Positions 50,201 through 60,725 of a stretch of 64,000 bases of DNA are shown here, piece by piece (position 1 is the stretch's first letter; each line of letters starts with the position of its first letter). This stretch comes from Caenorhabditis elegans (lineage: Eukaryota > Nematoda > Chromadorea > Rhabditida > Rhabditidae), in assembly GCF_000002985.6 (NCBI RefSeq), contig NC_003281.10, positions 5,952,001 to 6,016,000 on the forward strand, given 5' to 3'. Under the pieces are notes generated by a model, which saw only the letters and a program-made list of their open reading frames with translations, was not told the origin of the DNA and ran no database searches. The translations under genes were made by a program, and so were the position numbers.

Positions 50201-53200
50201 ATCTGGTAGGGGACTCAATGGACAAAGTTGAATGATCATTGTGCTCGCACGTTGAAAAATCACTAGATTCGTCATTTTTTTGCTTTTTAAAAGGAAATCT
50301 TAAATTAGTTTCTGAACAAATGCTGTAGGAGAGACTGAAAATTACATTTCTACAGTAAAATATATGAACGATATAATTTTCTGTTTTTTTTTGTACAAAA
50401 ACATGCGGATGTTTTCTTAAACGCCACTGATAAGAGTTTTCCGTTTTTCTGACTTTCGATTACAATATTCCACATTTGGAGTTTCTCTAGAATGGAATGG
50501 TCCCACCTAAAAACGTAAAACCTAGTTAAAAGAAATCATCGAGTTGCATTCAAAATGAGAGACAATGTTTGCTCACTCTCTTCTCCATATTTGGATTATT
50601 CATGAACCTTTTTTCTCCCTTCTTTACCGCTACTCCGCCCACTTTTCCTTCCTCTTTGTCCTCTTCTTTCATATCACATTCTTCTTTTTTCTACTACTAA
50701 TTGTCTAGAAATCTCAAGATGAGTGTATACGAGAAACAACGAAGTTCATCATTTGGTGACAATACTCAGCAAATGTATGCCATGGCCCAACATCACCATC
50801 AGACGATGGGCGCCTCACCTCGAAAGTTCAACATTACGGATGGGCTCCGATCGTTTCATAAGGCTTCGGCGTTTTTGCCCGGTTTTGTTGTTGATAACTG
50901 TAATGGTAAGAGTGTTGACATTTCGTTCAATCTTTTACAATTAGTCCATGAATATTGAAATTTTCCTTTCTTTGCCCCCAAAAAACTCATCGGCTGACAG
51001 AAAAAAAAGGCGAAAACAAACAATTTATAGTGGAGAGAAATATCGCTAATTGATGTCGCGTTGTTAGCAAAAAAAGAAAAAAGTAGAGAAAAACAAAAAA
51101 AAACAGAAAGCAAAAGGAAAACCAAACAAATATAAGATTAACATTTACAGCACAACTAGATGATATTGGATTCGAGTTTGTGCAGCAATGTATCGACATT
51201 CTGGAGGAAAGCGGAATCCACGAGCAGGGTGTATATAGAAATTGTGGAGTGACGTCAAAGGTACAGAAGATGATGATGTTGGGATTGGATCGGAGAAAAG
51301 CCAGTGAAAAGGGCGGTCTGAACCTACGGGATGATGAGTGGGAAACGAAGACAATTAGTAGTGCAGTTAAAACTTTCCTTAGGTAACATTTTAGAATATA
51401 ATTTAAAGTTTAAAATCTAAAATTATTTCAGAAATCTTCCGGAACCCCTCATGACTTTCGAACTTCACAACGTTTTTATAAATGCTGCGAAAATGGGTGA
51501 TGCAACGATGCGTATAGATCATATTCATTTCTATGTTCATCAACTTCCTGCTCAACACCTTCGAATGTTGGAGATTGTTGTTCGACATTTGAAGCGAGTT
51601 GCCGATCTGTCAAACGAGAATCTCATGACTGTAAGCAATTTGGGTGTCTGTTTCGGTCCAACATTGCTTCGACCCAAAGAAGAGACTGTAGCTGCGATTA
51701 TGGATATCAAATTCTGTAATGTGGTTGTTGAAGTACTTATCTCCAACTACGACAAGATATTCAAATCAAAACCGAAATCAAGCTTCGGATCTGCTGTTCC
51801 ACCAAAACCCGATCATCATACTTCTTATGATAATGGACGTCCATTGGCGACACGATCTTTCGGTACGTCAACACCATCCCCAATTACCTCACGTTCACGT
51901 TCCCCAAAAACACCAGGAGTCGGATCGAAAATTGTCAGAAGTACGCAAGTAGTGTCCAGTTCGTATTCACGTGGAATGCAGAAGCGAGACGCGATGTATC
52001 CATCTGAAATTGCTCGTCACGGGATTGGATTCGATGTTGGCGAACTTGGTGATTTCCAAATTGAGAACAACAGATCTCCTCTGACATCTCCTACCGGAAT
52101 AGCGCCACTGGCAAGTGGAAGTATTGAGGAAATTGATGAAGTAGCCAAAAAGGAGAGAAACAGTTCGGATTCACTAAACTCTCTTGGATCATTTGGATCA
52201 GTCGGTGATGAATCGACGGCAACCGTTGTGGCGGCTCCTGATGGGTTCGGGAAATCAATTGTAAAACGTGAGTTGCTGTTAAAAGTATTGAAAATTGTAT
52301 TATGGGGACGCAGGAAAGTCTTTTTCCGCCCCCAAACCTCGGGTCTCGTTAGTTTTTAGGCGGCAAATTTGTAATTTCAAACTTAAAATTATCTAGTCTC
52401 GCCAGAGGCGCGTTTCGACGTCATTTTCAAAAAGAGATTTTTTTCCTGCGTTCCCATAATATCTTATCACACTAAATAATTTTATCATAATTTTAAGTGT
52501 TTTATTAAATTTCTAAAATTTTAGAAATTTGAAAAAAAAAGTTCTAATATTCAATGCATTCCTTCTTCTCCTAAAAAATAATATTTCAGCCAAATACAGT
52601 GTGTCCTATGCATCCACATACAATCGGATTCCTGCTGACTCGTGAGTACAGTTACAGTACCCCCTTTCATCCCCCGCTTGTCCCATCGTGCATGGTTTCG
52701 TTCTTGGCTTGTTCTTATTGTTATGTCTCTTGTTTGAATCTAGCTTTGTGTTCTTTCCCCTTTCCTATCTCGCATTTTCTCATTCCTTTTCTACTTTCCT
52801 TTAGATCAAAATTGACTTCATCCATATCATGCACCACAGTCGACTCAACCGGCGTCGTCGAGACTTCATTCACATCGCTGACACGGCAAAACTATCTACG
52901 TGGCACGTTGGACTCATCATCGATGGGAACGACGTATAAGTATTTAAGGTATCCAAAATTGTTGGCTGATATGATGAATAGATTATTCCCTGCACTGATA
53001 TATATTATATTCATAGTATTTAGTCTTTTTCTTTCTTTCATCATTATTTCCCTATTTCCTGCTCACTATCTTTTCACTACTAAATAGCTCTTTCACGACA
53101 AACGTACACCATATATCGTCATGTGAAAAATTATTATGCGTCGGTAGATTGTGAAACGTGGCATGAGCACACACACCGTTAACTATTAACATCACTACGC

Positions 53201-53755
53201 AGAAAATCACATTAATTCCAGCCTAACAGAAATTAATGATAATTTTTCAGCCGACGCGTAAAAACACTGTACGCCTGCACGCCGGATCATCATTCAGAGC
53301 TTTCATTTGAGCCCGGTCAAATTATTACAAACGGTGAGTTTTGGGAATTCAACGGGAAGCTATAATCCAAAATTTTTTTTAAAGTGGAGTTTTTATAACA
53401 CGAAATTGATATCATATTTGAAGTTGCGATGTTCAGAATGAATTTAATATAACAATTATCAATTATTACCAAGACGAAAAAGTTTTCGATTTTTGTACAA
53501 AAACTACGGTACCCGGTCTCGATACGACAAATTTTTCTTAAATCCGAAAATATGTGCGCCTTTAAAGATTGCTTTGATTACAAAGGGACCGGGTAACATG
53601 TTTTCCTATGCGTTTAGATAATACCGAATCTTCAATTCCTGCGTATAATTTTTTATTTTCCAGTGTACGAATCGAATGAGGACGGATGGCTTGTCGGGAC
53701 GCTGAACGGCAAGACTGGTCTGATACCTTCGAATTATGTGGAGCCCCTTCCGTAG
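41274..53755 (+). CDS. GRAF/oligophrenin-type Rho GTPase-activating protein (BAR-PH-RhoGAP-SH3)
   Basis: Ortholog of ARHGAP26/GRAF and OPHN1 type proteins, which curve membranes through the BAR domain and switch off RhoA/Cdc42. Exons: 41274-41427, 41505-41600, 42186-42475, 42885-42984, 43390-43451, 43502-43576, 43636-43714, 44270-44462, 45277-45434, 51151-51382, 51432-52267, 52590-52641, 52805-52948, 53251-53333, 53664-53755 (TAG). All phases close, 881 residues. BAR spans about residues 1-255 (MVLRALEFSDSISDSPWFRQ), PH about 270-390 (IKQGYVYMQEKSKIP, MTMQALSEKDLCEWIDAMDG), RhoGAP about 403-600 with arginine finger near R432 (GVYRNCGV) and LMTVSNLGVCFGPTLLRP, a Ser-rich linker, and SH3 at 824-881 (LYACTPDHHSELSFEPGQ, GLIPSNYVEPLP). 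The 5.7-kb intron 45435-51150 holds an internal first exon. I recall the locus as T04C9.1. Confidence 0.95.
44510..44900. repeat. GC-richer block in a GRAF-gene intron, possible repeat
   Basis: Within the intron 44463-45276 a block of about 390 bases is markedly less AT-rich than its flanks and carries the palindrome ATCTCGGCGCGAGAT (44735-44749). Its composition differs from ordinary introns of this gene. I could not define ends or terminal repeats. Open frames on the minus strand across it have no family features. Confidence 0.35.
45435..50718. other. Long intron of the GRAF-type gene upstream of its internal start
   Basis: This 5.3-kb stretch separates the PH exon from the internal first exon. 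It has an (AT)n run near 46300-46316, purine-rich blocks at about 46830-46900 and 47640-47790, and a pyrimidine-rich run just before 50700. By position it should contain the promoter of the short RhoGAP-SH3 form. I see no independent gene. The open frame 46330-46707 lacks splice or family support. Confidence 0.5.
50719..50904 (+). CDS. Alternative first coding exon of the GRAF-type gene (RhoGAP-SH3 form)
   Basis: ATG at 50719 follows a TTGTCTAG acceptor ending at 50708 and a strongly pyrimidine-rich tract, as expected for SL1 trans-splicing at an internal promoter. The exon reads MSVYEKQRSSSFGDNTQQMY and ends at the donor AATG|GTAAGA in phase 1, the same phase as the preceding PH exon. It therefore joins 51151 in frame (NCN-AQLDDIGFEF). 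The product would lack BAR and PH domains and begin 62 residues before the RhoGAP domain, giving a predicted protein of about 541 residues. It would be unable to bind membranes through BAR-PH. Confidence 0.85.
52298..52461. mobile_element. Short inverted-repeat (MITE-like) element in an intron
   Basis: TATTATGGGGACGCAGGAAA at 52298-52317 is the inverse of TTTCCTGCGTTCCCATAATA at 52442-52461 with a single mismatch. The enclosed 124 bases contain GTCTCGTTAG and GTCTCGCCAG. The element starts 31 bases inside the intron 52268-52589 of the GRAF-type gene, and the preceding open frame reads into it. No coding capacity. Confidence 0.65.
53485..53600. repeat. Dispersed repeat fragment in the last GRAF-gene intron
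   Basis: CTACGGTACCCGGTCTCGAT near 53504 and GTGCGCCTTTAAAGATTGCT near 53554 match, in inverted orientation, GAGATCGGGTACCGTA near 11371 and CAGTAATCTTTAATGGCGCG near 11297. The two loci share order and spacing, so they belong to one repeat family. Confidence 0.7.
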
Positions 53756-53759
53756 TTTT

Positions 53760-53765
53760 AATAAA
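53760..53765 (+). terminator. Poly(A) signal almost abutting the GRAF-gene stop codon
   Basis: AATAAA begins 5 bases after the TAG at 53753-53755. If used, the 3'UTR would be only about 20-30 bases. A second consensus signal lies at 54347, so alternative 3' ends are possible. Confidence 0.5.
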
Positions 53766-54346
53766 ATGAAATCCTTTTTTTCTCTCATACTTTATTTATT
53801 TCCAGATTTTTTGTTTCTCTCATTGTTTCCATCTCTCTGGCCAGTTCACTTTGTGATCAATCTCAGATTCGTCCACACAAGATTCGATTGTTTTGACTTT
53901 CAAAACTCTTATTTTTAAAATTCATTTCCCCACACACACACACATTCATTTTCTGATTCTGGTTATCCCCCTGATTCTAGACCAATTATTTTCCAATTGC
54001 TGTGTCCGAATACGAGGTTTCATGTTCTTCACCCCGCGCACACATACACCCAATCCCTTTTCGTCGTAAGATTCTCTGTTTTCTTTTTAAAACTCTTGAG
54101 ATTCTTTATTCCTTCTGTGCGAGACCCAAGAACCGCACACTTTTTTCGAACGCGTTACGAGTTCTCCGTCCCTTCCCATTGAATAGTATTCCCCCTCTAC
54201 ATCTGTTCTATTCTCTTAATTTCTCGCCCAAACTATGGCCAATTTTAAAAGTTAATTATTATTTTTCCTCCAATCTTAGCCTCTTTTTCAATCCCCCCCT
54301 GTCAAGTATGAGCTATTTATAATATTTTTCGAAAAATAGGAGGTGA

Positions 54347-54364
54347 AATAAATATATATTTATT
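54347..54364. terminator. Palindromic bidirectional poly(A) signal
   Basis: AATAAATATATATTTATT is a perfect 18-base palindrome. It presents AATAAA on the plus strand (54347-54352) for the GRAF-type gene and on the minus strand (54359-54364) for gcna-1, whose stop is at 54554. The distance to the gcna-1 stop is 190 bases, a normal 3'UTR length. Confidence 0.7.
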
Positions 54365-54553
54365 GAGTATTAATCAAATTAAATCTCTTGGAGATGAATT
54401 TGATTTGAAGAAAGAACACAAAGAAATTCTGAAAAAATCAAATACTTTGATCACAATCGGGAATCTTTCGATAAGATCCAGAAATCTGACGTAGATTAAT
54501 TCAAACTAAATTTTGATAAATGGCACATGGCACGGATAAATGATAGCAATAAT

Positions 54554-56983
54554 TTATAATTGTTTGAGCTCCTTGAATTCTTTTAGTAATTTCCCCATCA
54601 CATCCGAATGTTTTAGTCCTTGTGCAGTGTATTTCCAATAGTGTTCTTCAGAATATTCCTTGAAGCCTTCTGGATGCTCACTGACAATACGACGAGGAGC
54701 TGGTGGAGATGGCTTTGAGGAATTGGAAAGAATTGGACCAACCGGCTTGGCTTTAGGATCTTCAATACGGATTCGAGTATTCGTTCGGCGGCAATAACGG
54801 TAGAGAATGAATCTGCCAAAACATCTTCCGCACGCTTTTCGTGAGGTGTCGAGAGATTTCGATTGACGCTTTATTCTGGAGAAAAATTATATTTTTATGT
54901 ATTGGAAATTGGAAATTTATCAGATTGACGGTTCTGGTGTTTTGCTTCCCTATAAGACTCTCCTATAAATTCTAGTCGATAAGACTGTGACTATTAATAA
55001 ATTTTTGTGACAGTTCAAAATCCCGAAAAATAAGGTAAATTTTAAATTATATTATTTTTTGGACGTATTATTTTCGAAAATTATTTTTTAATGAATTATC
55101 AGATATATCTAGATAAATTAAAAAACTTACTCTACATCACATCCATCTTTCTCACAAACATAGAAGAACTTTGCCTCAATCTCATAACTATGACATCTTT
55201 CAATAAATGGAAGTGACTTGAACACCGAAGAGCATCGAGCTCCCCATCTCTTCCATCCTGGGCCATGACCTTCTTTATGAAGCCTGTCGACCACCCATGT
55301 TGCTGCATGACACAGTTCATGGATCAGTGTATCTCGTACTCGTTCAGCAGTTGTACATACTACTGGTGACATTTCGACAGTGCTGTTTCCATTTGAATGA
55401 TTTCTGCATTGGCCAGCTGATTTTCGAAGGCGTGCGTTCCATATGACTTTCAGCTTTTCCGATGGAATTGCTGAAAAGATTCGGCGAACCAGGATGTCTT
55501 GAAGACGTGTGAGAAGGGATTCGCGATGCTTTTTATAACGTAGAGATGTTTCCTTGATATACACCTTGGCATCTTCGTGTCTGGAAAAATATTTTTTAAG
55601 CAACTAATCTCTATATTATATTTTTTATAAAATTAATTTTTATTCTGCAAAACTTGTAGGAAAATTATCGAGAGCAAGGGTGTCCTAAAAATTTGTTCGA
55701 TTTTTTTTTCAGAAAAATCTAAAATCTAAAAATCTTATATCGTTAAAGGAAATTTTTTAGCTTTTCCGGAAAACTGAAATGGGAAAAAATGTTTAGAAAA
55801 CAAAAAATTCATTTTTAATCGATTTAAGTTGGTTAATCTTGATGATAAAAAAGCATGATTTTTTTTCAAAAAAAAAGGAAATTCGCCACAATTTGACGTT
55901 ATTTAGAGAAATTGAAATATTGGAAAATGAGCATTTTCGATTTTCGATTTCTCAAAAATTATCTTACATTGGTCCTGAGAACTTCTCACTCAATGACAGA
56001 AGAAACCATTCTTCTTCGTCAGTTGGTCGCTTCTTCTGTTTTCTATCAGAATAGCTAATCTTCGCTTCAACTTCTGGACTTGATTCTCGATATTCTTCAT
56101 CGTCGACATCTTCTTCCTCTTCTTCAGATTCTTCTTCTGAACTTTCTTCGCTTATATAATCATCATCAACTACAAAATCTTTTTTAACTGGAATTTTTCT
56201 CTCTGGTTTAGCTGGCTCCGTTGGCTTTTCTCGGAGAGTTTTGAGATCTAAAAAAATTAAAATTAAAACGGAATATTTTTTGGAGCATCGTTTACAGTTT
56301 TCAAAGTTTCCATCATCTTCTGAATCGGATGAAATAACTATTTTCTTTGTTCGTTGTTTCTTTTCTTCTTTTTCCTTCGAAGGTTTTCCACACGGAGGAA
56401 CATTTTCCTTGTCATCATTCTCATAATCTGACAATGACTCCACTTTCTGAACTTTTGAATTTTAAAATATTCAGATTTCAAATATGAACATTACCAATGC
56501 TTTTTTGACTTCTTTTGGTTTCTGACGTGGTTTCTGGTTGGAATCAAACATTTCCGGATATAACTGTCGAAGCATATCTCTCTCATCTTCTTTTTCAATT
56601 TTCTGAAGTAATCTATCACCAGGAGTCATTGGAGCTTCTCTTGCAATGACTCTTGCAGGCGTTCTATAGGCTGGTGTTGGAGAGCTAACTGACATCATGG
56701 ATATATTATTTTCTAGAATTGAAATGCTTTCGTCGAGATTTGATATTGGCTCATCTTTCTGAAATTTTAGAATTAGCTCATCATATATGAATTTTACTGC
56801 TTGCAATTTCTTTTAAGTTGGATTTGCTATCATTATTAGTTGATCTTCGACTGCTGAAGCTGGAACTCCATGCTGTTCTGCAAAAAATGTTCCTACAATC
56901 TTAAAATCCTTCCAAAAAACTTACTCGTACGATGACGCTGAAGCATTACTTTTGTTATGAAGATCTCGAAATGGTGTAGGCAT
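54554..56983 (-). CDS. gcna-1: GCNA: germ-cell acidic SprT-like metalloprotease
   Basis: Germ-cell nuclear acidic peptidase, thought to remove DNA-protein crosslinks in germ cells, related to Spartan/SPRTN. Exons in transcript order: 56983-56925, 56877-about 56800, 56758-56495, 56446-56296, 56247-55968, 55580-55131, 54875-54554 (TAA); about 532 residues. The N-terminal half is disordered and acidic (SEESSEEESEEEEEDVDDEE). The SprT domain carries zinc-protease motif HELCHAATWVVDRLHKEGHG, with HExxH and a third His. Cys residues follow as a zinc ribbon (CEKDGCDVE and ACGRCFGRFILYRYC). The last part, EEHYWKYTAQGLKHSDVMGK, resembles the HMG-box-like C-terminus of GCNA proteins. The second exon does not join the third in frame with the obvious GT donor. 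A GC donor at 56804 or a shifted acceptor resolves it. The symbol (ZK328.4) is from memory. Confidence 0.92.
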
Positions 56984-57579
56984 TGAGGAATACAGAAGAT
57001 TTGCAGAATACGAGAAAAATAATTTTAATCTTTGAAATTTTTGATTGGCGGCAAATTAAGCGCCGTTGGTGCAATTGCGTATTTGTTGCCAGAAATGACG
57101 AGCAAAACTTTGAACAAGGTTTATTTGGAGCGCGACTTGCTCGACTTGCTCGAGCAAGTCGTTTTTTTTGAGTAGAAAAATGATATTTTAATTATTTTTC
57201 AATTTTTCGTAAAAACATTTGCAAGAATTGACCGATTTTCCAAGAATAATTGAGCTGTTCTGGAAATGTGGATTACTGTAGAAAGTACCACAACTGCGCT
57301 CCACTGCAAACGTCGGGGAGCGATTTTCGAAAACGAATTCTTAAGCTGAAAAAATATCTTAAACCACATTTTAGCATATTTCCAAGCGCAAAATGTGTGT
57401 TCATAGTTACTTCTTGATTTGTATTTTTTGCTTTTGAATCTTGGCTCTTATATTTGCTCTATATTCTCATTGGGACTCTTTGTTTTAGGCAAATACTCAC
57501 TTCTCTGTATATTTCTTCTTTTTTACTTTGAAAGTCTTTCATAACCGAATTAATTATTCAGAACTGAACGTCTCGAGCG
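56984..57579. promoter_or_regulatory. Divergent promoter, gcna-1 / eftu-2
   Basis: A 596-base gap between two divergent starts. It contains the perfect 20-base palindrome CGACTTGCTCGAGCAAGTCG at 57143-57162, preceded by another CGACTTGCT at 57134, so the arm sequence occurs three times. A TTATTCAG acceptor ends at 57561, 18 bases before the eftu-2 ATG, consistent with trans-splicing. Both genes could share regulatory sequence here. Confidence 0.5.
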
Positions 57580-60500
57580 ATGGATTCGGATCTCTACGAT
57601 GAGTTTGGTAACTATATCGGTCCAGAGCTAGACTCTGACGATGATGCCGGAGATATTGATGACAATGGTGATGATGAAGATCGTAGCGATGTGGATGAGG
57701 ATGATGAACCAGACAGAATGGAAGAAGATGACGCAGAAGAAATTCCCCAGAATCAAGTTGTTCTTCATGAAGATAAAAAGTACTATGCTACAGCTCTCGA
57801 AGTATACGGGGAAGGTGTAGAAACCTTGGTCCAAGAGGAAGACGCTCAGCCACTCACTGAACCAATTGTCAAACCAGTATCCAAGAAGAAGTTTCAAGCC
57901 GCTGAGCGTTTTCTCCCGGAAACTGTCTACAAGAAAGAATATTTAGCTGATTTAATGGACTGCCCTCATATCATGAGAAATGTTGCAATCGCTGGTCATC
58001 TTCATCACGGAAAGACGACTTTCTTGGATTGTCTTATGGAACAAACTCATCCAGAGTTCTACAGAGCTGAAGACGCAGATGCTCGATTTACTGATATCTT
58101 GTTCATTGAGAAGCAGAGAGGATGCTCGATTAAATCTCAGCCAGTGAGCATTGTGGCTCAGGATAGTCGAAGCAAAAGCTATTTGCTCAATATAATTGAT
58201 ACTCCAGGTACCTAAACTATAGTGGTTCATTCGTACAAAATATATTATTTTAGGTCACGTGAACTTTTCGGACGAAATGACTGCTTCATACCGTCTTGCT
58301 GATGGAGTTGTTGTGATGGTTGATGCTCATGAAGGTGTTATGATGAACACTGAACGAGCAATTCGCCACGCGATTCAAGAGAGGCTTGCAGTAACATTGT
58401 GCATTTCGAAGATCGACCGCTTGCTTCTTGAGTTGAAGCTTCCACCAGCAGATGCTTACTTCAAACTCCGTCTTATCATTGATCAAGTCAATAATATATT
58501 GAGCACTTTTGCCGAAGAAGACGTTCCAGTACTCTCTCCACTTAACGGCAACGTTATTTTTTCATCGGGACGATACAATGTCTGCTTTTCTCTATTGTCT
58601 TTTTCGAATATCTATGCGAAACAACATGGTAAGAAGCTTACGAAATTAATGTCTTGCACGATTTTTATTTTCCAGGTGACTCCTTCAACTCAAAGGAGTT
58701 TGCTCGCCGTCTCTGGGGAGATATTTACTTCGAGAAGAAAACTCGCAAATTCGTAAAGAAGTCGCCGTCCCATGATGCTCCACGTACATTTGTGCAGTTC
58801 ATTCTCGAGCCAATGTACAAGATCTTTTCGCAAGTCGTCGGAGATGTCGATACTTGCCTTCCTGATGTGATGGCTGAGTTGGGAATTCGTTTGTCAAAAG
58901 AAGAACAGAAAATGAATGTCCGTCCATTGATTGCTCTCATCTGTAAACGCTTCTTTGGAGATTTCAGTGCATTTGTTGATTTGGTGGTTCAAAATATCAA
59001 ATCACCACTTGAAAATGCGAAAACTAAAATCGAGCAGACATATCTTGGACCAGCTGATTCCCAATTGGCTCAAGAAATGCAGAAATGTAATGCTGAAGGA
59101 CCATTGATGGTTCATACAACAAAGAATTATCCCGTAGATGATGCAACTCAGTTCCATGTATTTGGACGTGTTATGAGCGGAACATTGGAAGCAAATACAG
59201 ACGTCCGTGTACTTGGAGAGAACTACAGTATTCAAGATGAAGAAGATTGCCGAAGAATGACAGTTGGAAGACTATTTGTGCGTGTTGCCAGTTATCAGAT
59301 TGAAGTTTCTCGTGTTCCTGCAGGTTGCTGGGTACTTATTGAAGGAATTGATCAGCCAATTGTTAAAACTGCAACCATTGCTGAGTTGGGATACGAGGAA
59401 GATGTCTACATTTTCCGTCCTCTCAAATTCAACACTCGCAGTTGCGTGAAACTTGCCGTAGAGCCGATTAATCCATCCGAACTCCCGAAAATGTTGGATG
59501 GCTTGAGAAAAGTCAACAAGTCATATCCGTTGCTGACGACTAGAGTTGAAGAATCCGGAGAGCACGTGTTGCTCGGAACTGGAGAATTTTATATGGACTG
59601 TGTGATGCACGACATGCGAAAGGTGTTCTCAGAGATTGATATCAAAGTTGCTGATCCAGTTGTCACATTCAACGAGACTGTCATCGAAACGAGTACGCTG
59701 AAATGTTTTGCAGAGACTCCCAACAAAAAGTGGGTTTTCATTCAATTTTTTCAAAACAATAATTTTTAATCAATTTTTTCAGAAATAAAATCACAATGAT
59801 GGCTGAACCTCTAGAAAAACAGTTGGATGAGGACATCGAAAATGAAGTTGTTCAAATCGGATGGAATAGACGGCGTCTTGGAGAGTTCTTCCAGACCAAG
59901 TACAACTGGGATCTTTTGGCAGCTCGTTCAATTTGGGCATTTGGCCCTGATACTACAGGACCCAACATTCTTCTAGATGACACATTGCCATCGGAAGTTG
60001 ACAAACACTTGCTATCAACTGTCAGAGAATCTCTTGTTCAAGGATTCCAATGGGCAACCAGAGAAGGCCCATTGTGTGAGGAACCAATTCGTCAAGTGAA
60101 GTTCAAACTTCTCGATGCCGCAATCGCCACAGAACCACTTTATCGAGGTGGAGGTCAGATGATCCCAACTGCACGCCGATGTGCCTATTCTGCATTCCTT
60201 ATGGCCACGCCAAGATTAATGGAGCCATACTATACAGTGGAAGTTGTTGCACCAGCTGATTGTGTAGCTGCTGTATATACAGTGTTAGCTAAACGACGTG
60301 GTCACGTCACCACTGATGCACCAATGCCAGGATCACCTATGTACACTATCAGCGTGAGTTTAAATATAATGTTAAAAGAGAACACACATTAAAATAGTTT
60401 TATGATATTCTAAAATTATGATTTTCAGGCGTACATTCCAGTAATGGACTCGTTCGGATTCGAAACTGATCTTCGAATTCACACACAGGGACAAGCATTC

Positions 60501-60725
60501 TGTATGTCTGCTTTCCATCATTGGCAACTCGTACCAGGAGATCCACTCGATAAATCCATTGTTATCAAGACTCTCGACGTCCAGCCAACTCCACATCTCG
60601 CCAGAGAGTTCATGATCAAGACCAGAAGACGCAAGGGTTTGTCTGAAGATGTCTCCGTTAACAAGTTCTTCGATGATCCGATGCTTCTCGAACTTGCAAA
60701 GCAGCAAGATTATACTGGATTCTAA
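57580..60725 (+). CDS. eftu-2: U5 snRNP GTPase EFTUD2/Snu114
   Basis: The EF-2-like GTPase of the U5 small nuclear ribonucleoprotein, which controls spliceosome activation and disassembly in the nucleus. Exons 57580-58207, 58254-58628, 58676-59729, 59783-60353 and 60429-60725 (TAA) close in phase to 974 residues, the usual family length. An acidic N-terminal region of about 55 residues precedes the GTPase domain, with P-loop AGHLHHGKT (G at about 139), G3 DTPGH at 207-211 and G4-like ISKID. EF-2 domains II-V follow. Late segments such as [20 protein letters not shown] and [19 protein letters not shown] are characteristic. The C-terminus ends [20 protein letters not shown]. It has far fewer and shorter introns than its neighbours, as expected for a strongly expressed gene. 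The symbol (ZK328.2) is from memory. Confidence 0.97.

Larger units (their letters stand above)
53756..54553. other. Convergent intergenic region, two 3'UTRs
   Basis: About 0.8 kb between the stop codons of the GRAF-type gene (plus) and gcna-1 (minus). It includes a (CA)n run at 53931-53943, a pyrimidine-rich segment to about 54300, and a palindromic double poly(A) signal at 54347-54364. No gene is seen. Confidence 0.65.

Noticed and set aside
52599-53087. 162-codon plus-strand open frame
   Set aside because: It overlaps two real GRAF-gene exons in a different frame and runs across the intron between them.
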